Positions 1 through 12,800 of a DNA stretch of 64,000 bases are shown piece after piece. The stretch covers positions 1,608,001-1,672,000 of the forward strand of contig NC_092573.1 in the NCBI RefSeq assembly GCF_037975245.1, given 5' to 3'. Each line of letters begins with the position of its first letter. Position 1 is the stretch's first letter. Origin of the DNA: Apostichopus japonicus. Taxonomy: Eukaryota; Echinodermata; Holothuroidea; Aspidochirotida; Stichopodidae. The translations under genes were made by a program, and so were the position numbers. Below the pieces are notes generated by a model. The model was not told the DNA's origin, searched no databases, and saw nothing but the letters and a program-made list of their open reading frames with translations.

Positions 1-2028
1 CCTGCCAAAAGTTTCAGAGCAGCAATAATCACTTCAGCCATAGGCAATGTTTTCAAAACACCACTGAACACAGGTCTCACTCTTGGCCCCTCAAACCAGT
101 TTATTTGGGGATTTTATATTCATCCAAGATAGAACTGTTAGGGCTGTGTTGTTTAATCTTAAGGCTCTGTTTGGATGATATGGTCAGAGGGCAATTGGTC
201 AAGTTTGGAAGGATATCTATCCTTCCTTGACTTTCCTGTAGTCATTATGCAATGATTGGTTCCAAGAAAAGCACTTTAGATTGTATGTTTTGTTCCATTT
301 CCATGGCAACTCATTACACTTTCCCGCTGAGATAATTTCCCCTCATGAGAAATACATAGGAGTGATTTATGTGAGCAAACACAGTTTAATACCTTCTCAA
401 TGTATGCATACAGTTGGATACTCCATCTTTCTCATTTATCAGCAATAACCGTCTCTAGTGGAGTGAAAGAGAAGCACAGCTATGATAAGCTACCCTTTAC
501 TAACATGTCTGACAGGTTTATTAGGCTTGAGGTACAGTAACAATCTGAACATGGTCGACGTGCATATATTCCTGTTTCCCCAAACATAACATACAAAAAA
601 ACAAATAACTTCAGCTCTGTTTCTTAGAAATGATTAACTCCATGGAGCCGCAGTGACTTCGTTAGTGCTCTTGAGCGTGGCATGATAAGATCCGACCGAT
701 GTAAACGATCTGTGTTTTGCAACACCGTAGAGAATTCGATTGTAAGAGCAGTCAATCCATGAAACATGACATGCTTCTAAGACGCACGGCTCTACTGTGT
801 TTGCATAAATACAGCCTGAGTTAACTGTGAGCCTATAATCATCCATTGTACAGGTCAGAGGAAACTTCTGGATTAGAAACGTGCTAATTAAATCTCAAAT
901 TTCTGTCGGTTAAAATTCCTAGCCGTCTAAAATAACACGACTGGAATGTACTATATCATCAGCATTATAACATTGGCAGGGATGAAATGTCTGTTTTAAG
1001 AGGGGTGAAGTGAGTGTTCCCTGTTTTATGACATTTCTTCAGGACTTTGCAAAATGTGACGCATTTCGTATCTATTTTCAGTATTTTTGGAAGAGGAAAA
1101 CCAGAGTAGTAACCTGTGTTGCTTGAATATATCAGTGTTGAAAGGGGCATGTCACGTCATCCAAAGTTTGCTCATTTTCCATCAATGTTTGGGTATCTCT
1201 TTTTTTTTGTAACATTTTATCTGTTTTGGCTTTTTAACCTTCAAAATGTCAACCGTACACGTCTCTTGAACAGGGCACACTTTTACACCTTTACATATTT
1301 GAAGGAATTCAGAGCTTGTCATTTAGAAAAATTAAGCACAGAGAAGGAAATATGAAAAGGAACAGAAAATGACACACACACATACACACACGCACACAAA
1401 CACACAAAAGAAATGACAAAGACAAAAAGGGAATAGGACTCAATTGGTGGCAATGTCAATATGAAAGGTAAATGTGAGAGAGGGTGCAGGGCTATGGCTG
1501 ACTGGGTTTAGTCAAGTTTCTGTTCTGCAGTGTTCCATACTGGTATTGTTGTAATCTGTCTGGGTTTATATACTGCAGGCAGCTTGTGATTCTGTATAAA
1601 CCTTTGCAGGCTGTCCTCTGTTGTGAAAACTGTTATCCTCACGTAAAAGATTAACTTTGGAAGTACTGTTTTCATAAAAACGGACGAGGCACAGTGTTCC
1701 AGCTGTCAAGAGCTTGGAGGAAGTAAGCGGAATCCAGCCAGCATTTACACTCTGCTTTCTGTCTTTGATCAAATACCAGAACATTAACTCATGAAATATT
1801 CAAACTGTATACATTACGCCAAAGCTGAAATATGTGTCGGAGAGGGTTTCTTTGAAATGCTGTCTACTCGATTCTATCATGTAACAGGATATTGATTGGA
1901 TATTGATTGTGAATACAGTCAGGGGTGTTCATATAGTGTAGCTGCCTGTTCCATCTTGATTGATCATTCGCAATATTTCAGTGTTTCAATTGAAGCATGT
2001 TGGATTTAATTTAATCGTCATCTGACAG
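1..2028. other. Region upstream of the first visible PTPN9 exon
   Basis: I see no CRAL-TRIO coding exon here on the + strand. The stretch is probably intron or 5' flank. It holds a short (CA)n-like tract at about 1371-1408 and a 70-codon minus-strand ORF at 634-846 that cannot be tied to a family. Confidence 0.5.
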
Positions 2029-2057
2029 GCAGTTTACTCTACGGAGTAATCATTATC

Positions 2058-2144
2058 ATGTCCAGGTTTCTTCCTTGGCGCAATAAGAATGTCTATAGCC
2101 TTGCCTCGGCCGAGGATTCTTTACCCACAGCAAGCGATTCCCAG
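2058..2144 (+). CDS. Possible alternative or first PTPN9 exon with its own ATG
   Basis: An ATG at 2058 opens 29 codons (MSRFLPWRNKNVYSLASAED...) ending exactly at CAG|GTTTGT in phase 0, the phase needed to join the exon at 3050. The frame is also open back to 2010, and an acceptor-like CTGACAG lies at 2022-2028, so an internal exon is possible. The peptide does not match the CRAL-TRIO sequence expected there in the canonical protein. It could start a shorter isoform without most of the Sec14 domain, or be chance. Confidence 0.35.
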
Positions 2145-3049
2145 GTTTGTGAGCTTCTCATACGTTGTACTGAATTATGGGAAAGCCTTGAGATGAGATG
2201 CCTAAAGAAAATAAAAAAATCAGAAATTTGCATCATTAGGTTTAAAAGCACTACAATATAGTCCAGCAGATGATTGGGATTGGTATGGGATGTATGGTGT
2301 TAGTATCATATGAAGAGTATGGTTGAGTGTATATGTTACTGTTATATGGGGTTCTGTAGACATAAGTTAGTCATGGTGTACTTAAGGGTATGTCCATGTG
2401 ATCAACGTACCGTAAATTTTGCTTCAGCAGATTTTGTATCTTTTTTATACAACAATTGTTGGACACTTGTGGTCCAAAGTTTCTCCTCTGGTATTGGTTT
2501 AATTCATGATTAAGTTGGAAAAGTTCCAAAGTCAATGTCTTGAAAGAACTTGGCTATCAAAATCAGCCAATGGAAGGTTAGTGGACTTGAGTAGGCTGGG
2601 ACTTTATTAGTCTATTGTGTTTTGATTGAAACAAAAGGAAGGAAGTGTCTCTTGTCTTATTTAGTTCTAGGTCTCTAAAGTCAACTTTGTTTCTTCATAT
2701 TTATATGATATCTCTACAGTTTTTTTATTCTTTCTTTTCAATTTCCTCTAACAATTTTTTCCTTATGCATACATATTTTGATCTTTATCCCAACGGTCAG
2801 CATCTCTGATAATCCCACAGAGTTTGGTGTTAAACTAGTCTTTCATGCATTGTCACATTAGCTTTTCCATATACTTAACTTGTTAAGTCAATTATTATAA
2901 GATACTTGAGTTTTTAAACTTATGATAGATTTATTAATATATAATATAGGGTAATAAGGAAAAGTTTTTGAGGTTTTATTTGTAGAGCAGTTCAGAGACA
3001 TGTCGTCATTTAATTTTTTTCTTTCTTTATTTTGTGATTCTCCTTTCAG

Positions 3050-3849
3050 GTAACACTTGTTAATGCAGAGAGGCTTTGTCGATATGTACCAGCTACCTCT
3101 CTACCCAAAGAACTGGGTGGCACCAAGAATTTCAGCCACATGGACTGGATAAAGGGCTGTGTCGATCAGGCCACAGATTCCAATCGAAACTCAGAGACGC
3201 TGAGCAATGAATTCTCTAACGATAGTAGAGCTTTGGAAGCGAACAGGAGAGCTGTGGAACTGTTTGCAGCTGGTGCACACCTAACAAGTTCCCCTTCACA
3301 GGAAAACCACTTAGATCAAAGAACTAATAGCAGTGGCTCCTTGCAAGACACTGTCCCAGAACCCAGAGGTAGTAGTGAAAGTTTAAACACTGTGGGTATC
3401 AGCAATGGAGGCAGACATAAGGCTGAATCTGCCGAGGCAGTCAAAATAAATGGTATGAGTAGCAGCAGTGAACTTGATTTCGATGAAAGACAAGAAGCTG
3501 CACAGCAACCATCCATAGTAATGGGTAACGGTGACACACTCCTCGGCGAAGCCCGGACCTTAACGACCGATGACCGTTTGAGCCGCAGCGACGCCGACGG
3601 CCTCTCCAGCGATGAACCGGAGGACCCCCCACCCAAACCCCCCAGACCCTCGGTAACAGATTCTGATATCTCGGAAAACATTCCAGCAGAGGAGGAATAT
3701 GATGAAGAGTGTGTTCACCAGCCTGATGATCATGGTTTAGACATGAGGAGTCTGGTAGAGTATGTATTGACACAAAAACAGAGTGGCATGTACCAGGAGT
3801 ATGCAGCCATCAGGGCAGAGCCCCCCACTGGGACATTTAATGCATCAAG
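3050..3849 (+). CDS. PTPN9: PTPN9 exon: CRAL-TRIO end, disordered linker, start of PTP region
   Basis: The acceptor TCCTTTCAG precedes 3050 and the donor AG|GTTAGT follows 3849. The exon starts in phase 0 and ends in phase 2; the next exon supplies an A to make Arg. The first 37 codons match the end of the Sec14 domain. The middle is rich in Ser, Asp, Glu and Asn and contains [10 protein letters not shown] (3622-3651), then an acidic EEEYDEE stretch. The last 35 codons align with the segment just before the human PTP domain (LVDYV...YEEYEDIR...VGTF). Confidence 0.92.
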
Positions 3850-6800
3850 GTTAGTGGCCAGAGAGCGATGTGTATTACTACATTGGTATCAAACAGGCTC
3901 ACTGACAATATCAATGACCTCAAATGTATGCTATGTAGTTGTGTGCTATAAGTAGGCAATAACATAAACAAGGTTGGCAACCCCCTTGATGTGGAAATAT
4001 CAGTTTTAGGTAAGATACCCTATCAAAGTAACATGCTGTGGGGGCTTCAGCATCCAGCCAGGCAGCAGGACATAATATTAGTTAGTAATATTGGTTAATA
4101 ATGAATTATCTTATTTGTGCAGGCTGTTCCTGCTAATATAATGAGCTATATAAAGGCAATACACATATGCTTTGTAATCCTCCCTGTTCCCTGCCTCTCT
4201 CACTCCTCCCCATTGTTACATCATTGTGAGTTGGTATGTATAATATACATACTCTTCATGCCATATTAATTATCACATACACATACACCTCAACAACTTA
4301 TTTGTTGACACTATACCTCAGTCACATATACCTAAGATGTTTGCACATATATACCTCAGCCATATACCTCTGTCATATGCAGAAATATGTAGGCACACAG
4401 AATAAATTGAGCTGTATTTACAAATACCTCACCATGTACACATACTGTGGTTATCTATGTTAATTTATAGACATCTATACCCCTGCCACATGCACATATA
4501 TACCCCTGCCACATAAATACCTGAACCATATCACATATATACTTCAACTATGTTGATACAGAATTTAATATATGTTAAGACATGTATATAACCTCAATTC
4601 TGCATATGTGCATATACCTCAGCCACATATACTTGAGTTGTATGCACATATATACCTCAGCCATATATCTCTGTCATTTGCAGAAATATGTAGGCACATA
4701 CTTGAGCTCTATTAACAAATACCTCATCTTTTACACATATACTGGGGTTATCTATGTTAATTCATAAACATCTATACCACTACCATATACACATACCCCT
4801 GTCACATACACATTATACCCCTGCCACATACACATATACCTCTGCCACATACACATATTCCTCTGCCACATACACATACCCCTGCCACATACAAATATAC
4901 CACAGCCATATACCTCTGTCATTTGCAGAAATATGTAGGCACATACTTGAGTCCTATTTACAAATACCTTACCATTTACACATATACTGTGGTTATCTAT
5001 GTTAATTCATAAACATCTATACCCCTACCTCATAAACATATACCCCTGCCACATACACAAATATACCCCTCTGCCACATACACATATACTTCAACCACAT
5101 ATACCAGAGTTGTATGCGCATTTACCTCAGCCATATACACATATACCTCAGCTGTGTATGTCTACATGTTGAAACATGTAATGAATACATGTCCTGCATC
5201 CACATACACTTATTCTTCAACACCAGGTTGACATTAGGCATGAATAAATATGACACCATATATGCTGTCTTATTAAGGCACAGAATTTATGTCATACCCA
5301 AGGACCTTCCCTGTTTATTTCGTCTTTCGTTTGCTATCAAGCAACGCAGACTTAGTCATGGCATTCAACCCGGTGTGAGCTTAAAGTTTTCAACTTCTAA
5401 ATCATATGCACCTCCTTTGACCAGCCCTAACACAGTTAATTTCCTCTGACATATTTGACACTGTCACTGAATGGTGATAGTTCCTGTCATTGATAAATTT
5501 AAAGTAATTAACAACTTTTCCGCAAAGATATGAACCCATGGAATAAATTCAAATGAAAATATCCTTTAGTCTTGCAGGTGTCGTTTTGCGTGCAAAGCAT
5601 TTTTTTCCAACTTAATGACAGAGTTTCATGTCTGACTGAGATGGTAACAGCACATAGTCATAAAAGTTACTGAACTGATCATTGGTCAGAAGAGTCGTTT
5701 GAAGTTTGAGTGCTGTAATTATTTCTGAAAGTAGAACTCTGATGTTACAAGAACTATAAAACTGCTAAAGTTGGATTATTTTAAGGGATAGTTCAAAGGT
5801 AAATTTATGTATGGCCTGTAAAAAGAGGAACATAATCTATAAAGTAAACCTGCTGAATCTTGCATCTTGCGTGCAATTCCTACATGCTGTTTCCCAGATG
5901 TTGTTGGTTTCAGTCATATTCTCTACCAGATGGGGATATATTTTTCAATTGGACCTTCATGTGGGTATCCATGTTTCCAACTTTCTATACAGGGGATTGT
6001 AAACTTTATTTTCCCTGAGCTATCCTTTAAGGCATTTGCTTCATGTGGTGGGCCATTCAATAAGTCATATTAGGTCATAGTGGAAAATGGATTTATGAAA
6101 GCGCAATGGCTATCAACCATAGCTCTACTTGGGCATGATGATTGTTTGTGATACATGCAGGGAAAAACATTAAATGACACTTGGCATTGATACACATAAA
6201 ACTTAATATGCCCTATTAAACATTACACGCTCTCGGCATGTAGTAAACTTATACAGTAACTCATACATTACCACAACCTATTACAGTAACATGTATACCT
6301 TTGCAATACTATTTGTGGAGACTGCGGGGTGGGGGGGGGGGGGGTTTGGCAGGAGACAAGAGAAGTGATCTTAGTACCAGCGTTTTCTTTACCGCAAGGA
6401 ACCAAAATTGCCAGGTTATCATGGTATTTGCCCATGGTTCATTAATACATGTTTTATGACAACTGTGTGGAGGAGAGGTTTACAATGGCTTGATGTAGTG
6501 GTGTTTTGAAAGTCTCCTTTTACATTCCATGCAGAGCACACACAAATTAACTGACTATTACCCAGACTGTCCAAACCGTATTTTGGTGCACATATCATAT
6601 GTAGCAGACAATCACATCGTCAGCGTGACATGCTCTTTTTCTCCCCATTATTGGCCCCTTCACACGGACCGAGCAACTGTAAAACCTAATTTAAGCGTAA
6701 AGAAAACACTGTGTTGTGTCTCAGTTCACAAATATACCCACCACTGTATATTCCATGTAGGTATGATGGAAAACTGCAATGTCATGGATATTAAACTGTA

Positions 6801-9800
6801 CAGGTTGACAGCATGTACCAGCATGTAACCGTTTTTATCTCAATACATTACATGTATAGAGATATTGTAACAGTAAGTGGGACTCTCTCTTCTCTTAAAA
6901 ATTTTTCAGCGTCTTCAAACAAAGTTCTTTTTCTCTGGAATTTCCAGAGCAAGAATATATCATATAGACCAACAAAAGTTACTATTTTTTATTCCAGAAT
7001 TGTATCTCATTCTGTGACTTTTTCACCGATTTATGTCCAAATCGGGCCAATTTGGACTGAAAACACACTTTGGCAGACCTGTTTTGCACACGCTCCAAAA
7101 CTTATGTTTTATGAAAGAGAATAGAATAGAACTGTCTTTCAACAGTGGTATCGTCTAAGATAGGGTCCTATGTATTATATATTTTATTAACATTTTAAAC
7201 TTTCATTTGTTGTTTACAGGTAGGTATTAATAAGAATTTTACTACCTGTATATGACATTTTATGGCTTTTATTTGCTTTATTTGATGTTTAAATGATTTT
7301 TCTTTCTTAAAACAACACTGAGCTGCTGCCCCTACTATTAGTAAAAAGGTCCGTTTTTGATGATTAAGCCCCGCCCCCAAGTCTGTTTTGTAGCAGATTG
7401 GCTATGACTCATAACAGCTACACGAAAATGGCTACGCTCGCGACCAATTTCTGTAGTGTAGTTAGGTACGCGAGGTGTTAGTGTATTGCATGCTAGTTAC
7501 ATTCTGTACTGCTGAATTCCATTTAAGGATAGTACTGGTGTTCAGGTAGCTTTTCAGAGCAAGGGCCATGATAAGTTTGTTTGATTGCCCTTCATGTATT
7601 TTGTATAATTACGTATACACATTCTTGTATTTCTGAAGGCTACTTACTGTAGGCCTAGTGCATTTAAAAAAATATATATATAAGCCTAGGCCTATTAGGC
7701 TTTCAGTGATAGCCACATTAGCATTGTACTGGTGTTCAGACAGCTTTTCCTAGGAAGGACCAGGGTAAGTTTGTTTGATGGGTACGTATAAAAGAGGAGC
7801 CGGCCATAGCATCACAACTTTTATAAGACTATAAAAATTGTATAAGGTTATGTTTTATTTATAAGGATATAAGATGTATAAGGTTATATGAAGTATGTTT
7901 AGCTTTCTTTTGAACCTGTAATGTTTGACATCAAATGTACAAAGAATTAAAATAAAATAACAAAATGGAGAGGAACTGAGGTGGCTATTAGGGGAAGAGG
8001 AGGCCACCCATCACTTGCATATAAAAACTTGTAATCTTCTTTTACATTATTTTTTTCCAAGTCATAAATCCATGAAATCTTCATGTCCAAAAAATTGAGA
8101 TGGAAAAACGTGGATTGTTTTGATATCTAGAAATGGACACAGTTTTGATGGTAGTCACCACTACAGTAACATACAGTAGGTCAATAGGCCTAGCTCTCAA
8201 GGCAGGCATCAAGAATATGGTCGAGTTGTTCGCCTCTTCTAATTTGGCTGTTGTCATTGACGTCAAACTATATGACCAAAAAGTCCAACAGAGACTGACC
8301 TAAGATGAAGGATACCACATAAAAAACAAGTTCTTAGGTATTCTATGACATTACTAAACCTTGCAATGTCGTTCTTTCGACTAACAGTCAATGAGCGCTA
8401 AAGGCAAGACTAGCAGGATAAAGTGTAAGCAGAGACTGCAGAGACTATTCGTGGCAAAGTAGCAAAAATGCAAGTTATGTATTTGTTGTACCATGATTGA
8501 TATTTATAATTGTAGAGACAGAGCAAAGATTTGAAATTAGGAATAAAAATTAAAACTTCCAGTATTGAGATACTGCATCATTGATGCTCTTGTTCAAGTT
8601 GTGGTTTTTCGAAATCTAACAGCCTTTGGTGTGTTTACAAACTCTGCATCATTGTTTACACCTTTAATTCTACTCTGCTGAGTCTCTTGTGACAGGCTCA
8701 TTATTAAACCTGTCTGTATTTTGTGTGTGTATTTGTCCCTTCTGTTACTGTAACTTGTCATTCAGCCTCTGAAGAAGATCCTGCTAGGATCGAAATGTCA
8801 GGCCCCCTCTCTTCAACACAGGAATAAAATCTGTGTAATATAGTACCTCAAAATAATGATATTAATAGAACGATTACAGGGAAGCCTGTCAGCAGTAAAA
8901 AGAATGATTCAGGCTCTCACGATAGCGATCAGTTTTAAGTTTGTGTTTATAACAAGCAGAATGAGGCTTAATAACAGGGATGAATTTAGTGAAATAAAAA
9001 AATAATAATGTTGCTGGTTTCAACTTTACCTTGGATCTCAAATTGTTTAGAATTATATTTAGAGTAGTCATTGTTACTTGTATTGCTGCAGTGTGCTGTA
9101 ACTAAAACAAGCCAGTAAAAATGAAGCTAAAGATAGGTTTAACCTAGGAGTCATATTTCCCAATGAATGGATTTCTTGAAAGTGATAGCAGATGCTGGTC
9201 TCATAATAATAAAAGATAGCAAGACTTCAACAATAACCAGGAGAGGATGTTTGAAGAGTTTTACTTTCATATCATTTTGTTCTGTTCATGGTAATTGTCA
9301 GATTCCTAGGGTCCATTGCATTGTGTAAAGAAACCTATCGAGACTGTGGGTGTTAATAATACAAGCAGGGAATTACACAAGTTCAATAGTGTTCAAATTT
9401 TGTGTGTCCGTCAAGTCTATGAATTTCGTCTCTTATAAAGTACTATTGTCCCCATCTACAAAACTGCTATAGATCTTTGCATTTGTATTGCATTTGCAAT
9501 GCGATACTGGATAAATTATTCCTCCCTCTGACAAGACTTTCGTTTTTTGAGTGTCCTTCATCCTGGAAAAATCTGTCTGGCTCAAGCAATATTGCAGAGC
9601 ATGGGCTAGGTATTATTGTAACAGTCCCAGGCTCACCCAAGACAATGTTAAAATAAAAACATTAAAAATCAAGAAAATGTCCTTTCAGATAGACAGCTCT
9701 GTTAGTTATATTGCCCCTTGGCGCAATTAACAAAGTCAAAAACTTCACGACCATTTATACTAACATTTATACTAACTTGCAAATAAAGGTTTGGACCGAC

Positions 9801-12800
9801 TTTGGTGGTGCTATAGACTAACGCACTGGAGCTATCATAACACAGATTTTACCTAGACTTGTTCTCCTTCTGTGAAAAAAGTTTCAAAAATAAGTTTGAA
9901 ATGTTTGACTTCAAGTTTTGATTGCAGTGTGTGTCCCGTTGAATGGAGAAGGAGTGTATGGAATTTCGGAGAGAACTCATTTTGTTACAGAATAAAACTA
10001 CTGACCAAAGATTGAAAATAATTAATGGATTCTTGCCATTTGGGTTATTTTTTTTTGTCCCTGGGAGCTCTAACTTTCTGGTAATATATGGCTGAGGATC
10101 CATGTCATAGTAAAGGTCATTATAATGTAATGTATGTCCATGAAGATAATTTGCTTTCATTGGAAAGGTTACCGTGGTAAGGTCTTGTTGATGTACATGT
10201 AGAACTGTTGCAATTTCTTATAGGTCCATGGTGAGCCGTCTATCAACAGTAAATACTTTATTGCATCAGTCAGGATTTTGCCCTACTTTTGAGTACTTGC
10301 ATTAAAAACAGAATTTTCAACGTGGTTTTGTAATGTCTGTTTCTTTCTCAAGCTGTTGTGCCCAAAATAAACTAAAAATAAACATGTTGAAATTTTATAG
10401 CAAGTCATCATGACCAATACCAGGAACCTTATATTACGCTACAGAAGTTGTAATTATATTCATTGCAATATCTTGTACCTTTGGTTAAACACTTCCTTCT
10501 TTTAACCGTGCTTTTAGCAATATGTAAGAAAAATTGCTAGAAAAGGGGGAAAAAAAGAAGGGAAAGAAATGGTATTTGATGATCAACGAACTGTGACAGT
10601 GATTGTATAGGGTTTTTGTTAGCATATTGCATGGTAGATTGACTTCGCTCCTCGCTTACCTGTCTCCTCACAACCTTAGCACCACATTCTACCGTGCCAA
10701 CCCTGGAGTGAATTGAATAGGGTTGAATAGGGATTGAATAAGGTTATTTTTAGCATATTGCATTGTAGTTATTCCTTCAGAATATCAGAAAGGTTGACTT
10801 TGTGGTTGAGGGAACACAATTAGTTAACCAATATTTACTTCATTATATTAAAGGTTGGTTTTTTCTGTTGCACCTTGATAGACCATTAACTTGTCCCACT
10901 TTAAGATTGGCAGTTGAACAGCTAAACTATGTTTGCATTAAGGTGGATGGTTGTGTGGGTGGAAAAACTTTGTGATATTATTCAATTTTTTATTAAAGAT
11001 GCCAGGTATATGAAAATATCCATAATGCTTTACTAGAATAACACATATATTTTTAGCCACTTCTGCTGCGGTTTGTAATAATTATTATTGCCATGGCAGT
11101 GTTTTGTGACTTTTGAGTGAAAGTTGTGTTTTCTAAACGTTTCATTACTATAAGACGCAGGCTGCAGCAATGTAGTCTGTCTAGTTAAATCATCATTCAT
11201 TCAACAGATTAATTTTTTTTGTTTATGTGCTTTATAGACTCCTTGAGACTTTGAGCCTAGTCACACTCAGATCACAAATAAAACATTGACAGTACAAATT
11301 GGATACATTACTGTGATAACCATAGGCTTCCTATTTATTCCCATGTCACAGTATGGTGTCCACTATCTTCTTCACTCTGCTGTTAAAACATCAATTCTAC
11401 TTTCTAATAACTGATTCATTCTATTATAAATTTAAAATGTTAATTATATCTGTGAATCACATGTGAATCCATTTAATACATATTTAGGCTGTATAATTTG
11501 TTAATATCTATCTTTGTCTCTGACTTTTTTTTTTTTTTTTTTTTTTTTAGTTACAGCTCGCCATCTTTCTATATCGTCTCTGTTTTGCTTTTCTTCAAAT
11601 TTCTCATCACTTATTGCAACTTATTCCTCTATCATTTGCAGACATAAATTTAACTTGCCAAAAAATCGTTACGCTGACGTCGTGTGCTACGATCACTCCA
11701 GAGTATGCTTGCCTCCCATAAATGGCGACCCGTTCTCTGATTACATCAACGCAAACTACGTAGACGGCTACAAGCATAAGAATGCGTTTATCGCAGCTCA
11801 GGGTACGTAATTTACTCCACTGCCGTATGTTGGGAAGGAGCCAGATTGGTCCATAACCAATGTTACTCACACCAGCTATCCTTTGGCAAGATTTAAGGGT
11901 TTTTTTTTTTCATTAGTGACTTTGTTTTGTAACTACTGCAGAACTCACATGGTCACAGAGGTGGTTCCCAAAATCCAAATAAATTTGTTACAGTTGTAAA
12001 TGCAAATTCAGTTATTCAAAGCCAGTTTATGAACTTTCACACACCAGTAGAATCACTGTGGTCGAGTGGTACGGACTTTGGTCTGTGACATAGGGTCCGA
12101 TCAGTCCCAAATGGTAGAAATTGACAAATTTGATATATATATATCTACTCAGTAAAATTAGACCTGTGATGCAAATGCAGAGGTCATTGGAATTGACCAA
12201 AATATAATATGATGTAAATGTGAACAATAATGGCAGCCTGAAGCAATATCATACATGTGTGGCAGATCTATTTCATTCTCCCTTTGCCCAATCATATCAA
12301 TTCCTTCTGTTCATAACCTTCCTCTACTTCTCCTCTGCCCCCCCTCCCCCCCCCAATTATAATGGTTGATGTCTGTACTAACGAGAAAGAAGTCTAACAT
12401 AAACTGTCTACCATTGACTCAGCAACAGCTCTCTTAACATTTACATCGTTATGAAGTATTCACATACCTCTAGTTTCCTACATGTTTACACTCACATGTC
12501 TTAAATGAAGCTTTCAAAAGATGAAAGAAGAGGGGTCCAAGTAACTTTTTCACTGAGAAGTTTGCTCATAAAGACCTATAGGGAACAAATGGTGACCTGC
12601 AATGATATACCTTCCAACCGACAGCATTTTCATGGTGTTCAAGTGACTTTGTTCACATTTTCTGAGTGCTTAAAAATATTTTGTGAGAGTTAAGGAAGTA
12701 TGTAGGAACATATAATTTGAACCAGTGACCTGGGGGCTTACCAAGTCCAGTGCGCTGTGGTATACACAGTACCCCTTGTATACATTTATAGGCAAGGATC

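Larger units (their letters stand above)
3850..11641 (+). other. Long PTPN9 intron
   Basis: This 7.8-kb intron has no supported exon. It holds the tandem repeat at 4236-5190, a poly-G run near 6327, two diverged copies of a roughly 65-bp sequence near 7529 and 7727, a repeat with a hammerhead-like core at 8690-8850, and a poly-T tract at 11525 before the acceptor region. Confidence 0.75.

Noticed and set aside
634-846. 70-codon minus-strand ORF with a good ATG context (ACAATGG)
   Set aside because: Somewhat CpG-richer than its surroundings, but no motif, partner exon or homologue could be recognised; a single short ORF is not enough.
3316-3773. Minus-strand ORFs of 110-121 codons opposite the PTPN9 linker exon
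   Set aside because: The plus frame matches PTPN9 at both ends; these are shadows of that exon.
4236-5190. CRISPR-like array
   Set aside because: Units are simple CACATA-type satellites with variable spacing, in a eukaryotic intron; no constant repeat with unique spacers.
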